Translations under genes and position numbers: made by a program | Notes under the pieces: model-generated | What the model was told of the DNA's origin: nothing | The model's input: the letters and a program-made list of their open reading frames with translations, nothing else | Database searches by the model: none | Origin: Bacteroidota bacterium | Lineage (GTDB): Bacteria > Bacteroidota > Bacteroidia > Chitinophagales > Chitinophagaceae | Assembly: GCA_013286425.1 (NCBI GenBank) | Contig: JABDFS010000010.1 | Span: 1-49,426, forward strand | Direction of reading: 5' to 3' | Length of the DNA stretch: 49,426 bases | Shown: piece after piece, positions 8,000 through 17,122 of the stretch | Position numbering within the stretch: the first letter of the stretch is position 1 | How the letters are laid out: each line of letters begins with the position of its first letter

Positions 8000-10378
8000 A
8001 TGAGTAATACTAAAAATCTGAGAAGGAAGGATGATGAGGATAATGATAATATCGATTTTCAGAAATTGATTTCACAGATACTTGATCATTGGCTGCTTTT
8101 TGTAATTTGCCTGGTTATTTCTATTGTTTTGGGAAGTGTATATATATGGCAATCAATCCGTTTATATCAAGTTCACGCCCAGGTATTGGTACAGGATGAC
8201 CAAAGCACTAATAGTAATGCCTTCTCTTTTATTGGTGGCGCTCAAATGCAACAACTCGGAAGTTTATTTGGAATTAAAAGCAATGTAAATAATGAACTGG
8301 GCATATTGGAAACAAGAGATTTATTGGAAAAGGTTGTAAAGGATATGAATCTTAATGTTTCTTACTACGATGAAAACAGTATTAAATCTTTTGAGTTGTA
8401 TAAAAACAGCCCTTTTAATGTTCAACTAATTCCTTTTAATGACTCAATAACAGACGCATCAATTAATATAAATTTTAATAAAGATCATAATTCATTTACG
8501 TTAAACGGTGATGCTAATATAAACCCGCTCAATGCAAAATTCGGAGATACGATTAGCATTTCAGGAGCTCGTTTAACGTTTGCAAAAACAGGCCTGCCTT
8601 TTCAGGGAGAATCTTATGCTATTTCAATAACCTCAACTGATGAACAGGTTGAAGGTTTATCAAAGCAAATTGAAACTGTCATCGGCAATGATCAATCAAG
8701 CATTATCAGCCTGGCGCTCACAACAAGCATTCCTCTTAAGGGAGAAGACATTCTTCAAAAACTGATTGATGTATATATTCAAAGAAACCTAAGCGAGAAA
8801 AATAAGATATCAGATAGTGCCCTCGCTTTTATCAAAGGCAGGGTTGATATTGTTTCCAGAGATCTGAATAACATTGAACTACAAATCCAGGATTTTAAAC
8901 AAAAAAATAAACTTGCAAATATTGATGAGCAATCAAAAGCCCTTGTTAATACCTCAAGTGATTATTACAATAAATTAAATGATGTAGAGGTGCAGTTGAA
9001 TATTGTAAAAACAGTATTGTCAGGTGTGAAAGAAGATACCAAACGCCCTATACCGGCTTTAATAAATACTGATCCTAATTTTGTATCGCTTGTTGAAAAA
9101 TATAATACTTTACTTTCCCAAAGAGACAGGCTTCTTCTTTCAACAACCGAAAATAATCCCCTTGTTCAAAATATAACTGCTCAATTGGTTGCTGTTCGCG
9201 GGGATTTAATAAAAAATCTTGAAAATCAGCAAAATGCACTTCAGGTTACCCGCAATAATATAATGGGCCAAACTTCCCAGCTAAATAATTTTGTAAGTAA
9301 TGTTCCCGTTCAGGAAAGACAATATGTGGATCTGTCAAGAGAAAGGGATGTAAAACAAGCGCTTTATCTCTTTCTTTTGCAGCAGGAAGAAACTACCGCA
9401 ATTACCAAAGCTTCGAATATTCCCAGCGCCAGTATAATTGCTGTTCCCAAATCAGAATACAGGCCTTATTCGCCTTCAAAATCAATAGCACTTGCAATAA
9501 GTGTTTTGGCAGGTTTAGGATTGCCGTTTGCGTTTGTTATTATAAAATATAGCCTTGCCAGAACAATTGAATCAAGAGAAGATATAACTGACAGAACAGA
9601 TTGTTCTATACTGGCAGAAATTGGCCACAGCGATAATATAGAGGATATTTTGAAAGATGAACATTCCCGTTCAGTCATAACAGAACAGTTTAGAATATTC
9701 AGGACAAATATGGATTTCCTGGTTTCACAAAAAAACTGTCCTAAAATATTGCTTACTTCTACTATGACAGGGGAAGGGAAATCGTTTGTGTCCTTAAATC
9801 TTGCCCAGGTTTATGCTTATTCAGGCAAAAAAGTCTTATTGATGGAAATGGACTTACGTAAGCCAAAACTTTCTTTAATGCTTAATATGCCAAATAATCA
9901 GGGTTTCACGAATTATATAATTTCTAAAAACGACAATATTTTTTCTTATATCAAACCTTACGGAAAAACTAAAAATACTTATTTGTTAAGCTCAGGAGTT
10001 ATTCCACCTAATCCAGCTGAGCTACTTATGTCTCCGAAGGTTGATATAATGTTGGCAGAGCTTGAAAAAAATTTTGATATAATAATTATAGATTCACCAC
10101 CTATTGGTGCTGTAGCTGATGCTCAAATATTAAGCAGATATACAGATATTAACCTTTACATTGTACGCCAGGGCTATTCGCATAAAGGAAGTATTGAATT
10201 GGTAAATGATTTATTGACAAAGAAAAAAATCTCAAACCTTTATATAATAGTGAATGATGTGAAAATGAGAGCATCCTCAAAGTATGGATACGGCTACGGA
10301 TACGGGTACGGATACGGGTACGGTAATGGCAGTGAAAAAACAAAAAAGAAGAATGTGTTTCACTTGCTTAAGAAATAA
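8000..10378 (+). CDS. Wzc-type chain-length determinant / tyrosine autokinase
   Basis: Inner-membrane co-polymerase that couples chain length to export through tyrosine phosphorylation. Of 792 residues, TM1 is at about 31-50 and a long periplasmic Wzz/GNVR coiled-coil region spans about 60-490, with the proline motif PSKSIALAISV leading into TM2 (about 497-520). The cytoplasmic BY-kinase has Walker A TSTMTGEGKS (about 585-594), Walker A' LLMEMDLRKP (about 612) and Walker B IIIIDSPP (about 693). The C-terminal tail has seven consecutive Tyr-Gly pairs (about 762-775) followed by a basic end. Both halves are present in one polypeptide, as in Gram-negative Wzc. It follows wza closely. Confidence 0.96.
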   Translation: MSNTKNLRRKDDEDNDNIDFQKLISQILDHWLLFVICLVISIVLGSVYIWQSIRLYQVHAQVLVQDDQSTNSNAFSFIGGAQMQQLGSLFGIKSNVNNELGILETRDLLEKVVKDMNLNVSYYDENSIKSFELYKNSPFNVQLIPFNDSITDASININFNKDHNSFTLNGDANINPLNAKFGDTISISGARLTFAKTGLPFQGESYAISITSTDEQVEGLSKQIETVIGNDQSSIISLALTTSIPLKGEDILQKLIDVYIQRNLSEKNKISDSALAFIKGRVDIVSRDLNNIELQIQDFKQKNKLANIDEQSKALVNTSSDYYNKLNDVEVQLNIVKTVLSGVKEDTKRPIPALINTDPNFVSLVEKYNTLLSQRDRLLLSTTENNPLVQNITAQLVAVRGDLIKNLENQQNALQVTRNNIMGQTSQLNNFVSNVPVQERQYVDLSRERDVKQALYLFLLQQEETTAITKASNIPSASIIAVPKSEYRPYSPSKSIALAISVLAGLGLPFAFVIIKYSLARTIESREDITDRTDCSILAEIGHSDNIEDILKDEHSRSVITEQFRIFRTNMDFLVSQKNCPKILLTSTMTGEGKSFVSLNLAQVYAYSGKKVLLMEMDLRKPKLSLMLNMPNNQGFTNYIISKNDNIFSYIKPYGKTKNTYLLSSGVIPPNPAELLMSPKVDIMLAELEKNFDIIIIDSPPIGAVADAQILSRYTDINLYIVRQGYSHKGSIELVNDLLTKKKISNLYIIVNDVKMRASSKYGYGYGYGYGYGYGNGSEKTKKKNVFHLLKK
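10283..10324 (+). repeat. Hexanucleotide tandem repeat coding the (YG)7 tail
   Basis: Seven direct copies of a TAC-GGN unit (the first is TATGGA) lie in frame at the 3' end of wzc. Gain or loss of a unit keeps the frame and changes the number of phosphorylatable tyrosines by one. Confidence 0.8.
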
Positions 10379-10411
10379 ATGGTGACCCTTTCTTAAGCCA
10401 AGCTTCAATAT

Positions 10412-10752
10412 ATGCCAAAGTTCAGCCCTGTAAGCAAAACAACACCATAAATGAAGATAGCATATCCAAAATAGATTATGTTCAGAATAAATCTTTGAGG
10501 AGTGCAAAATCATTAAGAAAGAATTTTTCAACAACCCTAATATTAAGAGGTATAAGCATAGGCAGCTCTTATGTTATGGTTCCATTGATAATTGATATAT
10601 GGTTAACACTTATCAATACGGAATTTGGGTAAGCATTTCCACTGTTATCGCATAGATAATTTCTTTGATATTGACTTAGGTAATGGCTTAAGAAATAATT
10701 ATGCAAAAGCAATTGCACATAACGATATTATTTCTGGCAAGCCTGTATTAAG
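10412..10752 (+). pseudogene. Decayed N-terminal fragment of a second wzx flippase gene
   Basis: The translated pieces match the first ~110 residues of the intact wzx at 11737 in order: MPKFSPVSKTTP (intact MSKLNLANKTTS), AKSLRKN, SSYVMVPLIID, VNTYQYGIWVSISTVIA and GNGLRNNYAKAIAH. The frame is broken at least three times: near 10448, around the IID/VNTY junction, and by a lost T after the STVIA stretch. A TAG replaces the Trp codon of AWII. From GTTAACAC onward about 125 nt differ from the intact gene by only about 7 substitutions and one deletion, while the first half is clearly more diverged. Homology stops about 75 nt before the FkbM-like gene. It is non-functional as a transporter. Confidence 0.85.
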
Positions 10753-10827
10753 CAATCTCGATAATGGTTCGTAAGTAACGCACTTCACAATCCTATTGCT
10801 ATTTAATACAATTATAATAGTTTACTA

Positions 10828-11634
10828 ATGAAAAAATTTGTAAAGTCAATACTAACTCATGAGGTTGCCAAAAGAGGCTTCTTATTTAATAAATTAACCG
10901 AAAAAAAAGAAATTAATAATTTAATTGAAAGCTTGCATCCGTATAAAACTGAACTAGAGCTGATAAGACTTGGTCCAAACGGAGACGGGGGTTACTTAGT
11001 TCCTAGTGATTTGGAAGGGATAGAAGCATGTTTTTCTCCAGGTGTAGATAAAATTAGCGAATTTGAGCTTGATTGTTTAAAATATAAAATGAAGTTGTTC
11101 ATGGCTGACAAATCTGTTGAAAAGCCTAATTTGAATATACCTGAAGATAAGTACCATTTTTTAAAAAAGTTTATAGGGTGCACAAATAATGATGATTTTA
11201 TTACGATGGACGAGTGGATAAAATTAAGTGGTGTGAATCAAGAGAGTGATTTATTACTTCAAATGGATATTGAGGCTAGTGAATATTACTCAATCATCAA
11301 TATGTCCGATTCTTTGCTTAAGAGGTTTAGAATTATGGTAATTGAGTTTCATAAACTGCAAAATCTTTGGGCTCCTTTATTTTTTGATATGGCTAAAACT
11401 GTTTTTGATAAAATTTTACAGACGCATATATGCATTCATATACATCCCAATAATACCCAGGGCATTTATTTAAGTAATGGCATAGCCATTCCTAAATTAG
11501 CTGAATTTACTTTTATTAGAAAAGACAGAGTCGGGCTTAAAAATTATCAAAATCATTTTCCACATAAACTTGATTATGATAACACAACAAAAGAACATAT
11601 TGTTTTGCCTGAATGTTGGTATAAGGCCCATTAG
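10828..11634 (+). CDS. FkbM-like methyltransferase family protein
   Basis: 268 residues. The N-terminal half has LIRLGPNGDGGYLVPSDLEG and a CFSPGV stretch, and the middle has DLLLQMDIEASEYYSI, the pattern of FkbM-type SAM-dependent methyltransferase relatives common in polysaccharide loci. It ends in LPECWYK, the usual C-terminus of this group. It probably O-methylates a sugar, but the acceptor is unknown and catalysis is inferred. The gene lies between the decayed wzx copy and the intact wzx. The stop is TAG; the frame stays open for another 32 codons, which I do not take as part of the protein. Confidence 0.7.
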   Translation: MKKFVKSILTHEVAKRGFLFNKLTEKKEINNLIESLHPYKTELELIRLGPNGDGGYLVPSDLEGIEACFSPGVDKISEFELDCLKYKMKLFMADKSVEKPNLNIPEDKYHFLKKFIGCTNNDDFITMDEWIKLSGVNQESDLLLQMDIEASEYYSIINMSDSLLKRFRIMVIEFHKLQNLWAPLFFDMAKTVFDKILQTHICIHIHPNNTQGIYLSNGIAIPKLAEFTFIRKDRVGLKNYQNHFPHKLDYDNTTKEHIVLPECWYKAH

Positions 11635-11649
11635 TATGGAGGGTATTTG

Positions 11650-11733
11650 ATGATAAGCATTAAAAAAGGTGCATATTATGCTTTAACACAACGCATCTTT
11701 CCAACCCGCATTTATAAATTTAAGGTAATTTAA
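11650..11733 (+). other. 27-codon orphan reading frame, probably a gene remnant
   Basis: ATG at 11650 opens a short basic peptide (MISIKKGAYYALTQRIF...) that ends 3 nt before the wzx ATG. It is in the same frame as the FkbM-like gene. I do not recognise it. The neighbouring wzx fragment suggests that it too is debris from a lost gene, but it could be a leader peptide. Confidence 0.2.
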
Positions 11734-11736
11734 AGT

Positions 11737-13134
11737 ATGTCAAAACTGAACCTTGCTAACAAAACAACTTCAATTAAAGAAAGTGTATCAAATATTGATT
11801 ATTTTGAAAACCGATCAGTTAGAAACACAAAATCATTAAGAAAAAATTCTGTAATAACTTTAATATTTAGAGGACTCAGTATGAGTTGCTCTTATGTTAT
11901 GGTTCCATTAGTAATTGATTATGTTAACACTTATCAATACGGAATTTGGGTAAGCATTTCTACTGTTATCGCATGGATAATTTTCTTTGATATTGGCTTA
12001 GGTAATGGCTTAAGAAATAATTATGCTAAAGCTATTGCTCATGACGATGTCATTCTTGCTAAAAGCTATGTAAGTACTGCTTATTTTTTGTTATTTGCCT
12101 TTTCTGGTTTGCTAATGATTATATTTCTTTCGTCGTTTGCGTTTGTTAACTGGTATGAATTTTTTAATGTTGATATATCTCTTTCCAAAGAATTAAGTAT
12201 AACAGTTCTGATAGCTTTTGGCTTTCAAATAATATACTTTGCTTCAAACATGATCATTTCTTTACTAAATGGTGCTCAAAAGGCAGGCATTGCTAATTCT
12301 TTTTCGCCTGTTTCCAATGTAATTTCATTAGTTATTATCTATTTCTTTTTGGATAAAAGTGGTCACAATAACCTTATTAAAATTGCAGCAATTTATACAG
12401 GGGTACCCATTGTTGTTCTTGTGTTGGCTTCGATATATTATTTTTCCACCGAATTTAAACACATAAGGCCTAGTTTAAAGTTTGTGAACAGAAGATATAT
12501 AAAAGATATTACCGGTATTGGCATAAAATTCTTTGTGCTTCAGATATGCGCACTGATTCTTGTAAGTTCAACACCCTTTATCATTGCTCATGCTCTTGGT
12601 CAGGAAGAAGTTACACAATACAATATAATGTTCAAGTTGTATAATATTCCGTATTTGATTTTCTATCTTTTGCTGGCCCCCTACTGGAGTGCATTTACAG
12701 ATGCTTATGCCCGGAATGATATGGTATGGATAAAAAATAAGATGATGCAATTATACAAAATGTGGGGGTTAGTGGTTGTAGCACTTATTTTTATATTGGT
12801 ATTCAATCAGTATATCTTTCATTTATGGATAGGAAATAGGGTTAAAACAAATAATACCACAGGTATTTACATGATTATTTACCTTCTTCTTTATTCTGCA
12901 TTATTACCTCTGGTGAATTTTATAAACGGAGTTGGTAAATTAAATATACAGATTTATCTCTGCGTCATTTGCGCTATAATAAATATTCCGTTATCATTTA
13001 TTCTTGCTAAACCTCTCGGAATTAATGGTCCTGTTTTAGCCAATATTATTTGTGTAATCATGCTATTAACCGGATTAGGTATTCAGGCAAAACAAATTTT
13101 GCAAGGCAGTGGTCATCGAATCTGGTATAAATAA
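11737..13134 (+). CDS. wzx: Wzx-type polysaccharide repeat-unit flippase
   Basis: Polytopic inner-membrane protein of 465 residues with about 12 hydrophobic segments in the MATE/MVF-like (O-antigen translocase) arrangement. It would flip lipid-linked repeat units to the periplasm for Wzy. A polar N-terminus (about 40 residues) precedes TM1 (LIFRGLSMSCSYVMVPLVID). The motif GLGNGLRNNYAKA after TM2 is typical of this branch, and the end GIQAKQILQGSGHRIWYK matches the usual C-terminus. An N-terminal pseudogene copy lies 1.3 kb upstream. Assignment is by topology and context; substrate specificity is not readable. Confidence 0.88.
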   Translation: MSKLNLANKTTSIKESVSNIDYFENRSVRNTKSLRKNSVITLIFRGLSMSCSYVMVPLVIDYVNTYQYGIWVSISTVIAWIIFFDIGLGNGLRNNYAKAIAHDDVILAKSYVSTAYFLLFAFSGLLMIIFLSSFAFVNWYEFFNVDISLSKELSITVLIAFGFQIIYFASNMIISLLNGAQKAGIANSFSPVSNVISLVIIYFFLDKSGHNNLIKIAAIYTGVPIVVLVLASIYYFSTEFKHIRPSLKFVNRRYIKDITGIGIKFFVLQICALILVSSTPFIIAHALGQEEVTQYNIMFKLYNIPYLIFYLLLAPYWSAFTDAYARNDMVWIKNKMMQLYKMWGLVVVALIFILVFNQYIFHLWIGNRVKTNNTTGIYMIIYLLLYSALLPLVNFINGVGKLNIQIYLCVICAIINIPLSFILAKPLGINGPVLANIICVIMLLTGLGIQAKQILQGSGHRIWYK

Positions 13135-13309
13135 AATTCTTATGTAAAGAATAATTTCTTTATTGTACAAAAAGATTTAAAATGGATAGAAGCGCATCAT
13201 GCAGAGTTTTTAAAATGTAAGCCGGTTTACGGATGATTATAAAATATAAGGGTATGCTTTTTACAAAAGGAATGGGGGTTTATTCATTTAGACTTAATTT
13301 TTATTAGGA
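13135..13309 (+). other. Spacer between wzx and wzy with hairpin and possible remnant
   Basis: The spacer contains TAAAGAA / TTCTTTA (13145-13162), a 7-bp hairpin with a 4-nt loop just behind wzx. The wzx frame continues open past its stop for about 35 codons (ending KCKPVYG), which may be debris of a deleted gene or chance. No complete gene is seen. Confidence 0.3.
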
Positions 13310-14548
13310 TTGAGCCAGAAAAAGATAATATTATACTTTATTATTTTAGTAGCATTGGAATTTTTTTCGATAAATCTTGTGAGGCAAAGAGTATGGGTAG
13401 GAATAGAGTCGTTTGCATTGCTATTAATGATTTTTTATTTGATAATTAACCAAAGAAAAATCACTATTTCTACGCAATTTAACTGGTTAATTATTACATA
13501 TTTTGTTGGCCTGACTATAAGTATTTTTTCTGCCTATGTTTTTCATCATCAAAGTATAATTGAATCTCTTGCCGGTTATACCAGTTTCGCTTTCATTATA
13601 TTATATTATTACTTGCATAAAAAGCGTTATAAAATAAAAACACTTGAAAAATGTATATTGGCCTGCGGTATCATTTTTCAAATTATATACTGGTTTGAAA
13701 TAAAAACCAACGCCACACTTTTCGGTTTTTTCTGGGGAGATCCTTCAACGGGTGTTGTAAGAGTTATGTTTAATGGTCGGCATATTTTTATTTTGTCGTA
13801 CTATTTAATACTTAGCAGGTTCAGGCTCAATATTAAATCCATTTTATTATTGCTCTTTAGTCTTTCAACAATTTTATTAATGGAGACACGACAATTAATC
13901 ATTCCTGCTTTATTAATCACTGCTTATCATTTCAGAAGTTATATTCTTAAATCATTCATAACAGTAATTGCCATAGCCGCAACTGTAACATTTGTTATTG
14001 CTCAAAATGACACTTTAATTACTGCGCTTATAGGCAAAAGTCAAAAAGAAATAAGTGAAAACAGAATAGGTGCTGACAGGTGGGAGACAGCTTATTATTA
14101 TTTATTTGCCTATAATAAAAATTTGTTCACGAGAATTTTCGGCGATGGTCTTGCGACACCCGGATCGGCTTATGGCAATCAAATGCTTAATCTAGGTAAG
14201 GAAACAAGTTTTTCTCCCAGTGATGTTGGCCCTTTAGGCTATGCTGCATTCTTAGGAATAGTCTGGGCGATTAGCGTTATTCTCATGGTATATAAATCGT
14301 TGCGTATAAAAACTCCATATAGATTTATTTATGCAAGATATTATATGCTGAATGTGCTCGCAACTTTGTTTTTTGGAGAAAAACAATTTGTTCAGGCATC
14401 ATCAATTATAGTACTTGCTATTGTATTTTATATTTTGGATAAAACAAATTATGAGATGAAACCTGACCGTTTAGAAGATAATGAAGCTGAATTAGACAAT
14501 GAATATTTATTGCATTCCGAAATACCTCCGGTACTGATTACAGTCTAA
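13310..14548 (+). CDS. Wzy-like polysaccharide polymerase
   Basis: 412 residues, almost entirely hydrophobic, with about 10-12 TM segments and a larger loop around residues 235-300 (GADRWETAYYYLFAYNKN...FGDGLATPGSAYG) that resembles the periplasmic loop of O-antigen polymerases and ligases (Wzy_C). TTG at 13310 is the only start upstream of TM1 in this frame; no ATG exists before the first helix. The position between the flippase and the glycosyltransferases supports polymerase over ligase. Family members share little sequence, so the call rests on topology and context. The hydrophilic C-terminal tail (about 380-412) is acidic. Confidence 0.75.
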   Translation: MSQKKIILYFIILVALEFFSINLVRQRVWVGIESFALLLMIFYLIINQRKITISTQFNWLIITYFVGLTISIFSAYVFHHQSIIESLAGYTSFAFIILYYYLHKKRYKIKTLEKCILACGIIFQIIYWFEIKTNATLFGFFWGDPSTGVVRVMFNGRHIFILSYYLILSRFRLNIKSILLLLFSLSTILLMETRQLIIPALLITAYHFRSYILKSFITVIAIAATVTFVIAQNDTLITALIGKSQKEISENRIGADRWETAYYYLFAYNKNLFTRIFGDGLATPGSAYGNQMLNLGKETSFSPSDVGPLGYAAFLGIVWAISVILMVYKSLRIKTPYRFIYARYYMLNVLATLFFGEKQFVQASSIIVLAIVFYILDKTNYEMKPDRLEDNEAELDNEYLLHSEIPPVLITV

Positions 14549-14567
14549 ATTTTCCAATATTATTATA

Positions 14568-15458
14568 ATGAATGTCCCCATTCTACTACCGGTTCATAAT
14601 CGCATCCGGGTAACACAAACAGGATTGGCCTCTTTATTTAAGGCAATCAGTTTTTATAATAGCGGCAGCAGTATTTATAATTTTTCTGTTATACTTATTG
14701 ATGACGGCTCAACTGACGGTACTGCAAATTGGGCACAAACAAATTTTTCTTGTATTTATATTATAAAAGGCGATGGTAATCTTTGGTGGAGCGGCGCAAT
14801 CAATAAAGGAATTGAATTTTCTTTAAAGCATTTTGATTCCATAATGGGGTTTTTACTATGGAATGACGATCTTGAAATTAAAGAAGACTATTTTCTAAAG
14901 TTATCATCCATTATAAGCAATTCTCAATATAAGGATACAATTATAGCAAGTACAGTTTATTATAAGGATATAGAAAACAAAATCTTCTTTCAGGGAGGCT
15001 ACTTTAATTTTAAGAATGGCAATGGGTATATTATTAATAAAGACAAAATTGATACGTTGCAAAATACTACTGTAACTGATTGCCAATATACGGGTGGAAT
15101 GGGCGTTTTTATACCAGCGGCTGTTATAGAAAAAGTAGGCATATTAGATAACAAATCTTTTCCCCAATACCATGGAGATATTGATTTTGCATTACGTGCC
15201 ATAAAAAAAGGGTTTCACATAATTTGCCATTCTGATATTAAAGTATGGAATGACAGGCAGCAAACTTATAAAACACAGCTAACCTCCCTTTCGGTTTATT
15301 TTAAATCCCTCGTTGAATTCAGGTCGAATTATAACATAAAACGAGACATTAAATTTTATACAAAGCATGTACAATTTCCTTATTCGGTTTTTATGTTAAT
15401 GCGTAAACATATGCTTCATTTCAGAAAGGCACTAAAAAGCATTTATGAAAAATATTAA
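14568..15458 (+). CDS. GT2-family glycosyltransferase (rhamnosyltransferase-like)
   Basis: GT-A enzyme of 296 residues. It begins [11 protein letters not shown], has the nucleotide-binding [15 protein letters not shown] (about 41-55), the characteristic [14 protein letters not shown] (about 73-86), a DxD-like LLWNDDLEI (about 101-109) and a later acceptor-site GDIDFALRA. The NLWWSGA motif is shared with WbbL/RfbF-type rhamnosyl and related transferases, but the donor sugar is not certain. The 3' end overlaps the next gene by 14 nt, so both are translated from one message. Confidence 0.9.
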   Translation: MNVPILLPVHNRIRVTQTGLASLFKAISFYNSGSSIYNFSVILIDDGSTDGTANWAQTNFSCIYIIKGDGNLWWSGAINKGIEFSLKHFDSIMGFLLWNDDLEIKEDYFLKLSSIISNSQYKDTIIASTVYYKDIENKIFFQGGYFNFKNGNGYIINKDKIDTLQNTTVTDCQYTGGMGVFIPAAVIEKVGILDNKSFPQYHGDIDFALRAIKKGFHIICHSDIKVWNDRQQTYKTQLTSLSVYFKSLVEFRSNYNIKRDIKFYTKHVQFPYSVFMLMRKHMLHFRKALKSIYEKY

Positions 15459-15996
15459 AAGCTTTTTTAAAGGATTTAGATTGTACCTATTCAATTGCTT
15501 TTTCAATAAAATACCTTCTAAAAGAGTAAGAAGGTTTTTTGCAAGATTTTATATGAAGGTTGGAAAGCATACAGTTTTAAGACGTAATGTGGAATTACTT
15601 TCATTATCTTCAAAAACAGACCATATCGTAATTGGCAACAATTGCCTAATTAATACAAAATGTGTGTTAGACGGGCGCAACCATAAAACCATAATCGGCA
15701 ATAATGTAGACATAGCGCGAGAAGTTATTATATTCAATCTGGAACATGACCCTCATAATGATTATCATAAAACCAAAGGTGGAGATGTTATAATTGAAGA
15801 TTATGTTTGGATAGGAGCAAGATCAATAATATTGCCAGGCGTAAAAATTGGAAAAGGTGCTATTATTGCTGCTGGGGCAATAGTTACCAAAGATGTCCCC
15901 CCATTTGCAATTGTAGGAGGCATACCTGCTAAAATAATAGGCGAAAGAAAAAGCAATCCTCAATATAAATTCAGAGATAAAAGTTATTTTCTATAA
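15445..15996 (+). CDS. Left-handed beta-helix O-acetyltransferase (WcaF/CatB-like)
   Basis: 183 residues. Hexapeptide repeats ([61 protein letters not shown]) form a left-handed helix and end with the typical [14 protein letters not shown]. The likely catalytic His is in FNLEHDPHN. It probably acetylates a sugar of the repeat unit on the cytoplasmic side using acetyl-CoA. The N-terminus is basic and amphipathic. It overlaps the GT2 gene and is followed after 13 nt by the first MptE-like gene. Confidence 0.88.
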   Translation: MKNIKSFFKGFRLYLFNCFFNKIPSKRVRRFFARFYMKVGKHTVLRRNVELLSLSSKTDHIVIGNNCLINTKCVLDGRNHKTIIGNNVDIAREVIIFNLEHDPHNDYHKTKGGDVIIEDYVWIGARSIILPGVKIGKGAIIAAGAIVTKDVPPFAIVGGIPAKIIGERKSNPQYKFRDKSYFL

Positions 15997-16009
15997 AGAA
16001 TAATCATTA

Positions 16010-17122
16010 ATGATAAGATTTGTAAAACGATTTAAGGATGTATATCAAAATGAAGGTTTTAGTACAGCTGTATTTAAAACAGTAAAAAATTTAAAGATAA
16101 GAAGCAAACGAAAGCTTACACTGAATAAACGCAGTTATAATAATTGGGCGAATTTAAAAGACGCATATAAAGACAAAAGGGTTTTTTTGATAGGTAATGG
16201 TCCATCGCTTAACAAAACACCTTTGTATTTGCTTCAAAACGAATATACCATGTGCTTCAATCGTTTCAACATGATGTACGAACGCCTGGCCTGGCGTCCG
16301 TCATTTTACATGTGTGTTGATGCTTTGGTTGCAGAAGATATGGCTGCGGAAATAAATGAAATTGTAAAAGAGGTTGATCTTGCTTTTTTTCCTGATATCC
16401 ATACTGAAGGCCTTGATTTCAGAATCTTCATAAAAGATAGGAATAATGTTCAATGGCTATTCCCCGAGTTCAAGGATTTTTATTTAGATCTGCCCAAAAT
16501 TGCTTTAGGGGGTACAGTTGCTTATCCTGCATTGCAGGTGCTAATATACCTGGGTTTTTCAGAAATATATCTTATTGGTGTAGATATGAATTACCAGATA
16601 CATACTACTGTAAAAAACATTAAAGAAAGAGATGTTACGTCAATCAAAGATGATGATCCCAATCATTTTGATCCCAGATATTTTGGAAAAGACAGAAAGT
16701 ATCACCAGCCTGTAAAAGCCACACAGGATAATATGATGTCTTCTATTGAGTATGCAGCAAAACAAATTAGTACGCGCAGTCATGTTAAAGTTTATAACGC
16801 CGGTATTAACAGTAATGTAAATTGTTTTGAACGAGTGAGGTTTGAAGATCTTTTTAGTTTTGCAAAGCAGGAAAAGTTTCAGTTGTTGTCAAAAAGTATC
16901 AACCAACTTTGGGAATATAAAAGTGCTGAAGAGTTATTTAGTGTAATACCTTACATTACAGAAAAAAAGGATACTTCAGGAAAAAGTTATTTTGTTTGTA
17001 ATGTTGAAGATGGAAGCAGTTGGATAAAGGAACTGATTTTTGAATTTATACCTTACGGTCCTTACGAGGATAAGATGATTTTTATAGCAAGAAATAATCC
17101 TTTAATAAAAAACCAGTGTTAA
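16010..17122 (+). CDS. MptE/DUF115-like protein, candidate glycosyltransferase (copy 1)
   Basis: 370 residues. The core domain begins at RVFLIGNGPSLNKTPLYLL (about 58-76), the G-x-G-P-S-L signature of the DUF115/MptE-like fold shared with Campylobacter Maf proteins that transfer nonulosonic acids. It continues with FNRFNMMYERLAWRPSFY, EIYLIGVDMNY and DDPNHFDPRYFGKDRKYH. A C-terminal domain of about 90 residues ends in EFIPYGPY. A close paralog of the same architecture lies at 26031 and a shorter one at 25204. Enzyme activity is inferred; the family name refers to archaeal pterin kinases, which does not fit this context. It overlaps the next gene by 7 nt. Confidence 0.7.
   Translation: MIRFVKRFKDVYQNEGFSTAVFKTVKNLKIRSKRKLTLNKRSYNNWANLKDAYKDKRVFLIGNGPSLNKTPLYLLQNEYTMCFNRFNMMYERLAWRPSFYMCVDALVAEDMAAEINEIVKEVDLAFFPDIHTEGLDFRIFIKDRNNVQWLFPEFKDFYLDLPKIALGGTVAYPALQVLIYLGFSEIYLIGVDMNYQIHTTVKNIKERDVTSIKDDDPNHFDPRYFGKDRKYHQPVKATQDNMMSSIEYAAKQISTRSHVKVYNAGINSNVNCFERVRFEDLFSFAKQEKFQLLSKSINQLWEYKSAEELFSVIPYITEKKDTSGKSYFVCNVEDGSSWIKELIFEFIPYGPYEDKMIFIARNNPLIKNQC

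Noticed and set aside
11632-11733. Readthrough extension of the FkbM-like protein past TAG
   Set aside because: The protein already ends with the typical LPECWYK tail, and a 32-codon open stretch in AT-rich DNA can occur by chance or as remnant.
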